Assembly: GCA_963739085.1 (NCBI GenBank)
Contig: CAVTZA010000014.1
Location: 118,122 to 182,121 of the forward strand
Direction of reading: 5' to 3'
Source of the DNA: DATFQE01 sp963739085
Lineage (GTDB): Bacteria; Actinomycetota; Thermoleophilia; Gaiellales; Gaiellaceae
Length of the DNA stretch: 64,000 nt
Below the pieces are notes generated by a model that was not told the DNA's origin, did no database searches, and saw nothing but the letters and a program-made list of their open reading frames with translations. The position numbers were made by a program, and so were the translations under genes. Of this stretch, positions 36,497 through 45,048 are shown piece by piece; the first letter of the stretch is position 1; every line of letters starts with the position of its first letter.

Positions 36497-37228
36497 CTAC
36501 TCGAGCTTCGTCAGCGCGAACGCGAGCCCGAAGCCGAGCGTGGTCACGAGGCCGACCGCCTTGCCGCCGTGCTCGAATGCCTCCGGCATCATCGTGTCGG
36601 CCAGCATCGTGAGGATCGCTCCTCCCGCGAACGCGAGCACGAAGGCGACCGCGCCGGGCCCGGCCGAGTCGAAGACCGCGAAGCCGAGCAGCGACGCGAA
36701 TGCGCTCACGAGCGCGACGGTGACCCACAGGCCGAGGATCTTCCGCGTCGCCCACCCGCCGGCCGCCAGGCCGGTCGTCGCCGCCAGCGCCTCGGGCAGG
36801 TTGGAGAGGAACACCGCCGCGATCACCGCGGCGCTCACGCCGCCGCCCCCGATCAGGCCGAGGCCGATCACCACCGACTCGGGAATCCCGTCGAGGACGA
36901 TGCCGAGCACGATCGCGAGGGCGTTACCCGCACCCTGGTTGCCGTGCATGCGCTTGCGGTCGTCGCCGCCCATGCGGTCGATCACGGCGTCGCCCACATA
37001 GAAGGTCAGCGCGCCGGCCGCGAGGCCGAGCGCGAGGCTTCCGTTGCCCGCCGATGTCTCGAACGCCTCCGCGACGAGCTCGTAGGCGACGGCGCTGATC
37101 AGGACGCCGGCGCCGAAACCCATGATCAGGCCGAGCAGGCGCTCCCGGATCGGCAGGGTGAGGGCGAGCACTCCGCCGATGACGAGCGAGGAGGCGGCGA
37201 ACAGACCCCAGAGGAAGGCCCCTTCCAT
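36497..37228 (-). CDS. ZIP family metal transporter
   Basis: 243 residues, eight predicted helices. The metal-site helices are recognised by IVLDGIPESVVIG (helix IV) and LSNLPEALAAT (helix V). Glycine-rich hydrophobic segments follow, with a conserved TMMPEAFEHGG in helix VII. It imports zinc or another divalent metal. The gene is convergent with the potassium channel with no space between the stops, and it lies just downstream of the formylglycine enzyme gene (3 nt). Confidence 0.9.
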   Translation of the reverse strand: MEGAFLWGLFAASSLVIGGVLALTLPIRERLLGLIMGFGAGVLISAVAYELVAEAFETSAGNGSLALGLAAGALTFYVGDAVIDRMGGDDRKRMHGNQGAGNALAIVLGIVLDGIPESVVIGLGLIGGGGVSAAVIAAVFLSNLPEALAATTGLAAGGWATRKILGLWVTVALVSAFASLLGFAVFDSAGPGAVAFVLAFAGGAILTMLADTMMPEAFEHGGKAVGLVTTLGFGLAFALTKLE

Positions 37229-37231
37229 GGT

Positions 37232-38125
37232 TTACGTGCGGACGACGCAGCGGAAGCCGATATGGCCGGTGGCGGTGTCGATCGTCTCCCCCTGGCGGGC
37301 CGCCGGGCGATAGCGGAGGCAGTAGTTCGGGGCGCAGAGGTGAGAGCCACCCTTGATCACCTTGCGCGGGAAGCGCTCGCCGGGCAGCGTCGGAGGGGCG
37401 CAGCAGGGGCTCTCACCCGATCCGTTGGTCGTGAACCAGTCGCTCGTCCACTCCCACGTGTTGCCGGTCATGTCGTAGAGGCCGTAGCCGTTCGGCGGAA
37501 AGTTCCCGACCGGCGCCGTGCCCTCGAAGCCGTCGAGCTTCAGGTTCTGCCAGGGAAACTCGCCCTGCCACGTGTTCGCCATTGCCTTCCCGCCGGGGAA
37601 GTGCTCGTCACCCCACGCGAAAGCCGCGCCCTCGAGGCCCCCGCGGGCGGCGTACTCCCACTCGGCCTCGGTCGGAAGCTCCTTGCCGGCCCAGACTGCG
37701 TACGCCTCGGCGTCCTCGTAGGCGACCTGCACGACCGGGTGCCGGTCGCGCCCGTTGATGGTCGTCCCGGGCCCGCCCGGCTTCTTCCAGAAGGCACCGG
37801 GCACGTACTCCCACCAGCTGCGGACGTCGTCCAGCGGCACCGGCCCGCTCGTCTTGCGAAAGACGAGTGAGCCCGGCACGAGCAGCTCCGGATCGGCCTC
37901 CGGATAGTCGGCGGGGTCGAGCGGCCGCTCCGCGACGGTGACGTAGCCGGTCTCGCGGACGAAGCGGCGAAACTCGCCGGCGGTGACCGCGTGCCGATCG
38001 ATCCAGAAGCCCTCGACGTCGACCTGCCGGATCGGCCGCTCTTCCGGGTAGAAGGCCTCGGAGCCCATCGCGAACGTTCCGCCGGGGATGCGGACCATGT
38101 CGGGAAAGGGCGGAGCTGCTGCCAC
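37232..38125 (-). CDS. Formylglycine-generating enzyme (SUMF1 family)
   Basis: 297 residues. The family core is complete: MVRIPGGTFAMGS at the start, HPVVQVAYEDAEAYAVWAGK, PTEAEWEYAARGG and MTGNTWEWTSDW. The two active-site cysteines are C264 and C269 in GGSHLCAPNYCLRYRPAAR, as in aerobic copper-dependent enzymes that oxidise a sulfatase cysteine to formylglycine. It follows the arylsulfatase gene by 5 nt on the same strand and can activate that enzyme and the sulfatase at 59668-62676. No signal peptide, so it acts in the cytoplasm. Confidence 0.95.
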   Translation of the reverse strand: MAAAPPFPDMVRIPGGTFAMGSEAFYPEERPIRQVDVEGFWIDRHAVTAGEFRRFVRETGYVTVAERPLDPADYPEADPELLVPGSLVFRKTSGPVPLDDVRSWWEYVPGAFWKKPGGPGTTINGRDRHPVVQVAYEDAEAYAVWAGKELPTEAEWEYAARGGLEGAAFAWGDEHFPGGKAMANTWQGEFPWQNLKLDGFEGTAPVGNFPPNGYGLYDMTGNTWEWTSDWFTTNGSGESPCCAPPTLPGERFPRKVIKGGSHLCAPNYCLRYRPAARQGETIDTATGHIGFRCVVRT

Positions 38126-38130
38126 GGTGA

Positions 38131-40476
38131 TCAGTCGCGGTGCAGGTAGGCGAGGACCTCTTTCTCATGGTCTACGTACTGATCGCCGGAGACGTCGACG
38201 ACCACCCGGTCGATCGTGCCGCCCGTGAAGGGGAACGGGGAGGAGTACTCGGGCGAGACGGGCGAACCGCTGTCCCGACCGACGCAGATGCCGTCGCCCA
38301 CGAGCGCGAAGAACCCGGGCTGGGTGACGATCTCGCCGGTGGCGACGGGCTCCGTGTCGATGTACAGCGTCAACGTGCCGATTGCGCTGCCGTTCGGCTC
38401 GTCGCCCGTCTTCTCGAACTCGGCGCTGAACACGTGCTCCCCCGTGGTGATCTCCCCGTCGGCGACGACCTGCTGGATTCGCTCGCCGAGCCAGTTGTAG
38501 ACGTAGTGCAACTTGCCGTCCTTGAGGTAGAGGCTGTGGCCTCCGCCGACGCCGCCTTGGGCGAACAGGACGCCGCCGGCCTCAGGCGTGTCGATCGTGA
38601 CGCCGGCCGCGATCGTGTACGAGCGGCGCCGGATGTTGACTCCGACCGACTCCGGGACGTCGGCCGTGTCCGGGTAGTAGACGTAGCGCTCGCGCGGCTC
38701 GCTCGGCTGCGGCCGGGGGCTCGTCATGATCTCGAGGGCTGTCCGGTCGTCGAGCGGCAGCCCCTTGTAGAGCCCCGCGTAGTAGAACCACAACCCCTTC
38801 AACCGCTCGAGAAGCTCGGGGTTGTCGGCGGCGACGTCTCGCGTCTGGGCGCGGTCCTCGCGGAGGTTGTAGAGCTCCCACACGTCCTTGTCGAAGCCGC
38901 TCCAGCCCGAGATCGGCGGGTGCATGGTGTTCGCAAGCCAGCCCTCGTGGTAGAGCGCCCGCATCCCGAGCATCGAGAAGAACTGGGTCGCCCGCTCGGC
39001 GGCGTCGGCGTTCGCGAGTGAGTCCGCGAAGCTCTCGCCCTCGATCGGGCTCTGGGTGTAGCCCTTCAACACCTCCGGCGGCTCGATGCCGAGGAGTGCG
39101 TACAGGGTGGGGACGACGTCGACGGCATGCACGTACTGGTGACGCAGCTCGCCGCGAGCGGGAATGCCCTTGGGCCAGGAAACGATACAGAGGTCTGCCG
39201 TTCCGCCCTCGTAGCCGGCAAAGCGCTTCCAGTACGGGAACGGGGTGTCGAAGGCCCAGGCCCAGCCCGTGTTGTAGTGGTTGTACGACGTCGGGCTGCC
39301 GAGCTCGTCGATGCGCTTGAGGTTCTCCTCGACAGTGTCGGGGATGTTGTTGAAGAACTTGTTCTCGTTGAACGAACCGTTCGGGCCGCCCTCGCCGCTC
39401 GCGCCGTTGTCGGAGACGACCACGACGATCGTGTTCTCGAGTTGCCCCGACTCTTCGAGGTAGTCGAGGAAGCGGCCGATCTGGTCGTCGGTGTACGAGA
39501 CGAAGCCGGCGTAGACCTCGGCCATGCGCGCGAAGAGGCGCTGCTCGTCGGCGGAGAGGGAATCCCACGGCCGGACGAAGTCCAGGGCGGGCCAGGGCTG
39601 GCCGTCCGGCCCGGTTGCGTCCGGCTCGCCGTGTGGATTGATCGGCGACAGCTCGGCGTCATCCGGCATCAGCCCGAGCGCCTTCTGCCTCGCGAGGATC
39701 TCCGAGCGGATCGCCTCGTAGCCCTCGTCGAAGCGCCCCTTGTAGCGGTCGGACCACTCCTTGAAGACGTGGTGCGGCGCGTGCGCGCAGCCCGGGCAGA
39801 GGTACATGAACCACGGCTTGTCGGGACTGACCGACTTCGCGTCGCGGACGAAGCGGATCGCGGTGTCCGTCAGGTCCTTGGAGAGGTGGTAGCCCTCCTC
39901 GGGTGAAGCAGGCGCGTCGACGGCGTGGTTGTCGTAGACGAGGTCGGGATACCACTGGTTGGTCTCGCCGCCGAGGAAGCCGTAGAACCGTTCGAAGCCG
40001 CGCCCGAGCGGCCAGCGGCCCTTCCAGGAGGACATGTCGGTCTCTTCGCCGGGCGTGAGGTGCCACTTGCCGACCGCATAGGTGTTCCAGCCGCGCTCGT
40101 TCAGGACCTCCGCGATTGTCCCGTTCTCGAACGGGATCCGCGCCGAGAAGCCCGGGAAGCCCGCCGAGGCCTCGGTGATGCAGGCCATGTTGTTGCTCGT
40201 CGCGTTGCGGCCGTTGAGCAGGCTGGAGCGAGTCGGCGAGCAGAGGGCTGTGGTGTGGAAGTTGGAGTACCGGAGCCCGGCGTCGGCGATCCGGCGCATG
40301 TTCGGCGTCTCGATCGGCCCGCCGTTGACGTCCATCGCCCCGTAGCCGACGTCGTCCCAGACGAGCATCAGCACGTTGGGCGCACCTCCGGGTGCCTGCG
40401 GCTGGAGGAACGGCTCCCAGTCGGGAACGGAATCCCGGATGTCGATGTTGACGGTCCCCTTGAACGGCATGGCCAT
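38131..40476 (-). CDS. Arylsulfatase (type I)
   Basis: 781 residues. Metal ligands begin in VLMLVWDDVGYGAMD (D41, D42). The formylglycine precursor is C79 in CSPTRSSLLNGR, a perfect C-x-P-x-R signature, and GKWHLTP follows. A C-terminal beta-sandwich of about 200 residues (YYPDTADVPESVGVNIRRRS onward) is shared with the second sulfatase of the window. There is no signal peptide, so a cytoplasmic sulfate ester substrate is implied. The ATG at 40476 has GGAGG just upstream. It is paired with the maturation enzyme. Confidence 0.95.
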   Translation of the reverse strand: MAMPFKGTVNIDIRDSVPDWEPFLQPQAPGGAPNVLMLVWDDVGYGAMDVNGGPIETPNMRRIADAGLRYSNFHTTALCSPTRSSLLNGRNATSNNMACITEASAGFPGFSARIPFENGTIAEVLNERGWNTYAVGKWHLTPGEETDMSSWKGRWPLGRGFERFYGFLGGETNQWYPDLVYDNHAVDAPASPEEGYHLSKDLTDTAIRFVRDAKSVSPDKPWFMYLCPGCAHAPHHVFKEWSDRYKGRFDEGYEAIRSEILARQKALGLMPDDAELSPINPHGEPDATGPDGQPWPALDFVRPWDSLSADEQRLFARMAEVYAGFVSYTDDQIGRFLDYLEESGQLENTIVVVVSDNGASGEGGPNGSFNENKFFNNIPDTVEENLKRIDELGSPTSYNHYNTGWAWAFDTPFPYWKRFAGYEGGTADLCIVSWPKGIPARGELRHQYVHAVDVVPTLYALLGIEPPEVLKGYTQSPIEGESFADSLANADAAERATQFFSMLGMRALYHEGWLANTMHPPISGWSGFDKDVWELYNLREDRAQTRDVAADNPELLERLKGLWFYYAGLYKGLPLDDRTALEIMTSPRPQPSEPRERYVYYPDTADVPESVGVNIRRRSYTIAAGVTIDTPEAGGVLFAQGGVGGGHSLYLKDGKLHYVYNWLGERIQQVVADGEITTGEHVFSAEFEKTGDEPNGSAIGTLTLYIDTEPVATGEIVTQPGFFALVGDGICVGRDSGSPVSPEYSSPFPFTGGTIDRVVVDVSGDQYVDHEKEVLAYLHRD

Positions 40477-40692
40477 CTGAACCTCCGATGTTGACCTGAT
40501 CGCTCCGTTTCGTAGCCTGTCCCTCCGTGCGCGTCATCACCTAACCGGGATGATTGCGGCCGATTGCGTCATCTGCCGACGTCCGGACGGACGAGGGAAA
40601 TCACCCGATCCGCATGATGACCCGGCCGGGCGTGGGGGCGAGATTGCCAAAAACCCGCGGCTAGTCCGCGCTCCAATCGGGAGGCCCAATCG

Positions 40693-41094
40693 ATGTTTCT
40701 CGCTGCCGACTACCCGTTCCTCGACGTCCTGTGGACGATGCTCGTCTTCTTCCTCTGGATCGCGTGGTTCTGGCTCGTCATCCTGATCGTGATCGACATC
40801 TTCCGCCGGCGTGACGCAAGCGGCGGGAAGAAGGTGCTCTGGCTCATATTCATCCTGTTCGTGCCGTTCTTAGGCGTCTTCATCTACCTGATCGCCAACG
40901 CCGACGACATGGCGAGACGACGCGCGGAGGAGGTACAAACAGCCCAGGTGCAGACGGACGAATACATCCGATCTGTCGCGAGCTCGGGCGGCCCGGCGGC
41001 CGAGATCGAGCGCGCCAAGGGCCTGCTCGACAGCGGCGCGATCACGCAGGCGGAATTCGATGCGATCAAGACCAAGGCCCTCGCATCCGCGTAG
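40693..41094 (+). CDS. PLDc_N / SHOCT membrane protein
   Basis: 133 residues. Two N-terminal membrane helices with the PLDc_N pattern (FFLWIAWFWLVILIVIDIFR, then VLWLIFILFVPFLGVFIYL) are followed by a cytoplasmic linker and a C-terminal SHOCT module (AKGLLDSGAITQAEFDAIK). Such proteins are common in actinobacterial stress-response sets. The ATG at 40693 has GGGAGG 8 nt upstream. The 216-bp upstream gap holds a TTGACC and TAGCCT pair 16 nt apart, a possible but weak promoter. Confidence 0.88.
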   Translation: MFLAADYPFLDVLWTMLVFFLWIAWFWLVILIVIDIFRRRDASGGKKVLWLIFILFVPFLGVFIYLIANADDMARRRAEEVQTAQVQTDEYIRSVASSGGPAAEIERAKGLLDSGAITQAEFDAIKTKALASA

Positions 41095-41182
41095 AAGCAG
41101 ACTCTCGGCATCCGACAGGAAGGCGTAGCCCTCGAAGCGAAGAACACAAGCGGAATCTCGGCCATCTGAAAGGAGGCAGTTC

Positions 41183-41605
41183 ATGGCAACACAGGGCTAC
41201 ACGGGGGCGGATGTCTCCGGGTATGAGATCGAAGGAGGAGGCTGGATCATCTTCGCGGTCTCAATGCTCGGCCTTGCCGGCGTCTGGAACGCGATCCAGG
41301 GCATCCTCGCGATCGGGGACTCTCGGGTCTTCGTCGGCGAGACGACGTTCGTGTTCAGCAACCTCAACACCTGGGGCTGGATCGTCCTGCTCCTCGGCGT
41401 CGCGCAGCTGCTCGCTGCGTTCGCGATCGTCAGCGGGAGCGAGCTCGGCCGCTGGTTCGGCATCGCCGTTGCCGGTATCAACGCGATCGGCCAGCTGTTC
41501 TGGGTCTCGGCCTATCCGTTCTGGGCCATCGCGATCTTCGCGATCGACATCCTGATCATCTACGCCCTCGCCGTGTACGGAGGCAAGAAGCTGAAGGAAG
41601 CCTGA
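41183..41605 (+). CDS. Four-helix membrane protein (DUF7144-like)
   Basis: 140 residues with four regularly spaced membrane helices. GGGWIIFAVSMLGLAGVWNAI, TWGWIVLLLGVAQLLAAFAI and YPFWAIAIFAIDILIIYAL match a common actinobacterial family (DUF7144 as I recall the number). The ATG at 41183 has AAAGGAGG upstream. The next gene starts 4 nt after its stop. Function unknown. Confidence 0.8.
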   Translation: MATQGYTGADVSGYEIEGGGWIIFAVSMLGLAGVWNAIQGILAIGDSRVFVGETTFVFSNLNTWGWIVLLLGVAQLLAAFAIVSGSELGRWFGIAVAGINAIGQLFWVSAYPFWAIAIFAIDILIIYALAVYGGKKLKEA

Positions 41606-41609
41606 ACCG

Positions 41610-42461
41610 ATGTGCCGTTGGCTCGCATACTCCGGCTCGCCCGTGCTCCTCGATGAGCTGATCTACAAGCCGAAGCACTCGTTGATCGACCAGAGCCTGC
41701 ACTCCAGGCTCGGCGCCGAGACGACGAACGGTGACGGCTTCGGCGTGGGCTGGTACGGGGAGGGCAACACGCCCGGCGTCTTCCACAGCGTCGAGCCGGC
41801 GTGGAACGACCGCAACCTCCGCGAGCTCGCGGGTCACGTCGAGTCAGGGCTCGCCTTCGCGCACATCCGCGCCGCGACGGCGACGCCCGTCCAGTTGACG
41901 AACTGCCATCCGTTCCGGCACGGCAACTGGCTCTGGATGCACAACGGGGTGATCTACGACTTCCACAACGTCAAGCGGGACCTCGTGCTTGCGGTCGACC
42001 CGTCGCTGTATCCGGAAATCGAGGGCTCGACCGATTCGGAGGTGTTCTTCTACCTCGCCCTGACGCTGGGCCTGGAGGACGACCCGCCGAAGGCCGTGCA
42101 GGACGCCGTCGGCTTCATCGAGGCCACGGGCCGGCGCCACGGTGTCGAGCACCCGATCCAGATGACCGTGGCCACTACCGACGGTGAGAGCATCTGGGCG
42201 TTCCGCTATTCGAGCGAGGGGCGGTCGCGTTCGCTGTTCTTCAGCACCGACCTGAAGACGGTGAAGATGCTGTATCCGGAGGACTCGCGCTTCCAGGAGC
42301 TGGACGACGAGTCGCGGCTCGTGGTTTCGGAGCCGCTCGGCAGCCTCGTCGGAGTCTGGAACGAAGTACCGGAGTCGAGTTGGGGCGTCGTCCAGCCGGG
42401 TCAGGATGAACTGAACACGTTCACCCCGACCCTGCTGGAGGCGCCCGTCTCCTCGACCTGA
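41610..42461 (+). CDS. Class II glutamine amidotransferase
   Basis: 283 residues, YafJ/EgtC-like. The initiator methionine is followed directly by the nucleophile Cys2 in MCRWLAYSG. The glutaminase core has NGDGFGVGWYG, FAHIRAATATP, NCHPFRHGNW and MHNGVIYDF. It hydrolyses a gamma-glutamyl amide. No ergothioneine genes are nearby, so the EgtC role cannot be claimed. Confidence 0.92.
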   Translation: MCRWLAYSGSPVLLDELIYKPKHSLIDQSLHSRLGAETTNGDGFGVGWYGEGNTPGVFHSVEPAWNDRNLRELAGHVESGLAFAHIRAATATPVQLTNCHPFRHGNWLWMHNGVIYDFHNVKRDLVLAVDPSLYPEIEGSTDSEVFFYLALTLGLEDDPPKAVQDAVGFIEATGRRHGVEHPIQMTVATTDGESIWAFRYSSEGRSRSLFFSTDLKTVKMLYPEDSRFQELDDESRLVVSEPLGSLVGVWNEVPESSWGVVQPGQDELNTFTPTLLEAPVSST

Positions 42462-42589
42462 CGAACCTGCTAGTGGTGGAAGCCGGTGGCGTCGCCCTCG
42501 CTGGAGGGCCGCGTTCCCGCTTCCTCGGGGCGGTCTTGCTGCGACCGGCTTCACCCCAGCAGGACGATGCAGCGCCTGCGCCGAACCCA

Positions 42590-42595
42590 TAGCCT
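42590..42595 (+). promoter_or_regulatory. Leaderless-type -10 box TAGCCT before a lipoprotein gene
   Basis: TAGCCT ends 6 nt before the GTG at 42602; no ribosome site is present. Confidence 0.5.
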
Positions 42596-42601
42596 TGTCC
42601 C

Positions 42602-43138
42602 GTGATTCGCGCCTCGCTGGTCGTGGTTCCGCTCATCTGCGCCGCACTGGCGGGCGGTTGCGGCGGTGACGGGGGCGGCGGAGACAGCGCGACCGACTGG
42701 GCCGACGACGTCTGCTCGGCGATCAGCGACTGGACGGGCTCGATCAACGAGGCCACCGATTCGCTCAAGGGCGGGAACCTGTCCGAGAGCTCGCTGAAGA
42801 ACGCGGGCAACGAGATCACCGACGCGACCAGCACGTTCGTCGACGACCTCAAGGGCCTGGGCAAGCCCGACACGGAGGCCGGCGACAAGGCCAAAGAGTC
42901 CGTCGACAAGCTCGCCGACACAGTCGACGAGAACGTGAACAAGATCAAGGACGCCGCGGGCGACGTGAACTCGGTCAGCAGCGCCGCAACGGCCTTCTCG
43001 ACCGTCCAAACGTCGCTCACGGCGATGAGCCAGGCGATCTCCTCGACGTTCCAGGAGCTCCAGCAGGCCGACGGGGGCGACGAGCTGAGGAATGCATTCG
43101 AGGACGCCGACTCGTGCAAGGAGTTCACCAGCGGTTGA
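42602..43138 (+). CDS. Small helical lipoprotein
   Basis: 178 residues. A signal peptide ends in a lipobox ALAGGC, followed by a Gly/Asp linker. The mature part is almost all helix (SLKGGNLSESSLKNAGNEIT, ESVDKLADTVDENVNKIKDA) with one cysteine near each end (DVCSAI and DSCKEF), which may pair. The same layout occurs in the lipoprotein at 55751-56171. Its TGA overlaps the TTG of the stress-protein gene. Probably an exported, membrane-anchored stress or envelope protein. Confidence 0.82.
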   Translation: MIRASLVVVPLICAALAGGCGGDGGGGDSATDWADDVCSAISDWTGSINEATDSLKGGNLSESSLKNAGNEITDATSTFVDDLKGLGKPDTEAGDKAKESVDKLADTVDENVNKIKDAAGDVNSVSSAATAFSTVQTSLTAMSQAISSTFQELQQADGGDELRNAFEDADSCKEFTSG

Positions 43139-43578
43139 GCTCGGCGATCGTCGTCGGGTTCGACGGGGAGGACGCGGCCGACCGGGCGCTCGACCGCGCG
43201 ATGGACGAGGCGCTCACGGCGGGCTCCAAGCTCGTCGTCGTGGCGGTCTCCGAGATGCCGCTGAACCCGGAGGGGCCGCAGAACTTCGGCACGCTCGACG
43301 ACAGTCCGGCGCAGATGATGCCGCTGGTCGAGCCGGCGGACCTCGGGCCCGTCTTCGAGGAGGCCCGGGACAAGATCGACCGCGCCGGGCTCCGCGCCGA
43401 CTACGTGTGGGCGGCCGGCGAGCCTTCGAACGCGATCGTCGCGGCGGCTCGTGACCACAAAGCCCGGCTGGTCGTGCTCGGCTCCCACCACCACAGCTGG
43501 CTCAGCCGCCTGGTCGGCGGCGACGTGGCGGCCCAGGTCAAGCGCGACGCGGGCTGCGACGTGCTCGTCGTCGAGTGA
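43135..43578 (+). CDS. Universal stress protein
   Basis: 147 residues, one UspA domain. AIVVGFDGEDAADRALDRAM opens the fold and LVVLGSHHHSWLSRLVGGDV carries the ATP-binding G-x2-G-x9-G region in degenerate form. I start it at the TTG at 43135 (TTGA overlap with the lipoprotein) because AAGGAG lies 11 nt upstream. The GTG at 43114 is in frame but deeper in the previous gene. Confidence 0.88.
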   Translation: MSSAIVVGFDGEDAADRALDRAMDEALTAGSKLVVVAVSEMPLNPEGPQNFGTLDDSPAQMMPLVEPADLGPVFEEARDKIDRAGLRADYVWAAGEPSNAIVAAARDHKARLVVLGSHHHSWLSRLVGGDVAAQVKRDAGCDVLVVE

Positions 43579-43579
43579 G

Positions 43580-44054
43580 CTAGCTGACGGTCTCGACAGG
43601 CGAGCCCGTCGAGTCCTCGTACGCCTTGCCCGACGGCCTCGGCGTTCGCATCCTTCTGCGGGCCCGTGACCACGACGATCAGGGCTCCGCTCTCCATCAC
43701 GACGCCGTTCGGGTAGGACTGCTGAGCCTTCTGGGCTCCGGCGTCGACGGATTCGCGGTCCGAGAACTGGTACACGCGGATCAGGTTCGGGGAAGTGGTC
43801 TTGCCGCCGCAGTCATCCGCGACCGCGAACACAATGCCGCTCTGCAGCCCGGGCCCGATCGTCGACTGCGCGATCTGCTCCTGCGCCTCGCTGCAAATCT
43901 GCAGGCCGGCGTCCGCGAGGATCGCGTCCGCCGGGCGCGCGCTGTTGCCGCCGCCCGAGGTCGAGCCGTTGTCGTCACCGTCGTCGTCGCCTCCGCCGCA
44001 GCCCGCCAGGGCCGCCGCCAGCAGCAACACGAGCAGGCCGGCGCGGAGCCTCAT
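43580..44054 (-). CDS. Asp/Gly-rich lipoprotein (frameshift near the 3' end)
   Basis: About 157 residues once restored. The signal peptide is LRAGLLVLLLAAALAGC with a clear lipobox, then an Asp-rich linker (GGGDDDGDDNGSTSGGG). The mature domain includes LQICSEAQEQIAQ, ADDCGGKTT and NLIRVYQFSDRESVDAGAQK. An extra G near 43628 shifts the frame; without it the protein ends GKAYEDSTGSPVETVS at the TAG at 43582-43580, avoiding overlap with the convergent stress-protein gene. The ATG at 44054 overlaps the PrsW-like stop (ATGA), making it the last gene of the operon. Confidence 0.75.
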
Positions 44055-45028
44055 GCCGGAGCCGCCTCGCCGGCAGGTGCCCCGCTGCGCCACAACCGGA
44101 TCAGCCAGAACGTCCCGATGACTGCATTCAACAGCAGCAGGCCGTTGTAGGCCAGCGTCTGCACCCATAGCTCCGTGTTCGTTGGCGAGCCGATCCAGTC
44201 CTCCTCGTCGGGCCAGCTTGCACTCCACTCGTCACCGACGAGGCCCTGTGTGAGCCACAGCGACCAGCCGTGCGAGGCGTCCCAGGCCGCGTGGAGCAGA
44301 ACGAGGCCGACGAAGGTCCACAGCACCCGGGCCGTGATCCTGAAGGCGCCCGTCCTCGAGGCGGCGAACAGCACGCCGCCGAGGATCGCGGTCCAGGTGA
44401 TGTGGCCGAACGGGGCGAGCACGGCGCGCGAGACCTCGGTCTGTGCGATGTCGACGATTGGACGGTCGTCGGCGTGCCGGACGAACGTCTGAAAGGCGTA
44501 GCCCGAGCTCTCGAAGGCGGCGAAGCCGGCTCCGACGGTGGCGCCGAGCGCGATCCCGTCGCGGACCGTCCGAGGCTGGATGCGGTACCCGACGCCGACG
44601 AGGACGAGCGCTTTCGCCGTCTCCTCGATGAAGCCGACGGTGAGGAAGGTGGCGTGCGCGGACGGAAGGAAGTAGACCTCGGTGAGCCCGGCAAGGAGAA
44701 GCCCGAGCGTGCCGCCGCCGACGAAGCCGACGATCAGCGCCTCGGCTGTCAGTTGGCCTTCTCGCCGCCGCGATACGGCCAGGACGACCATGCTCACGGG
44801 CACGAGGAAGCTCCCGAGCAGGATCACCGTAGGAACGAGTACGTCGTCGCGTGTGACGCCGGTGATGACCTCGGCGACGAGCCAGAGGCTCGCGCCGACG
44901 GCGAGGAGCCACCACCAGAGGTTGCGCGAGAAGGTCAGCCGGCCGCCGCGCCCCTCGGCGGGCGCCGGAATGCCGCTGACACTCGACTCCATCCGGGCCA
45001 GCAAATCTCCCGGACGTCCGGGCTGCAT
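44051..45028 (-). CDS. PrsW-like intramembrane protease family protein
   Basis: About 325 residues with eight or more helices. The putative metal motif FIEETAKALVLVG (E-E-x-x-K), a histidine in FGHITWTAILGG and another in LLHAAWDASHGW match the three conserved regions of PrsW/CAAX-type intramembrane proteases. These cleave membrane proteins, for example anti-sigma factors, in response to envelope stress. The start is uncertain: the ATG at 45028 is used here, and the ATG at 44992 has a GGGAG further upstream. It lies between the DUF4239 gene (20 nt) and the lipoprotein (ATGA overlap). Confidence 0.85.
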   Translation of the reverse strand: MQPGRPGDLLARMESSVSGIPAPAEGRGGRLTFSRNLWWWLLAVGASLWLVAEVITGVTRDDVLVPTVILLGSFLVPVSMVVLAVSRRREGQLTAEALIVGFVGGGTLGLLLAGLTEVYFLPSAHATFLTVGFIEETAKALVLVGVGYRIQPRTVRDGIALGATVGAGFAAFESSGYAFQTFVRHADDRPIVDIAQTEVSRAVLAPFGHITWTAILGGVLFAASRTGAFRITARVLWTFVGLVLLHAAWDASHGWSLWLTQGLVGDEWSASWPDEEDWIGSPTNTELWVQTLAYNGLLLLNAVIGTFWLIRLWRSGAPAGEAAPA

Positions 45029-45048
45029 CGTCCCAACCGGATGAAGCG

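Noticed and set aside
40485..40520. TTGACC and TAGCCT 16 nt apart upstream of the PLDc_N gene
   Set aside because: It could be a promoter, but it lies over 150 nt from the start and partly in the divergent sulfatase leader, so I do not annotate it separately.
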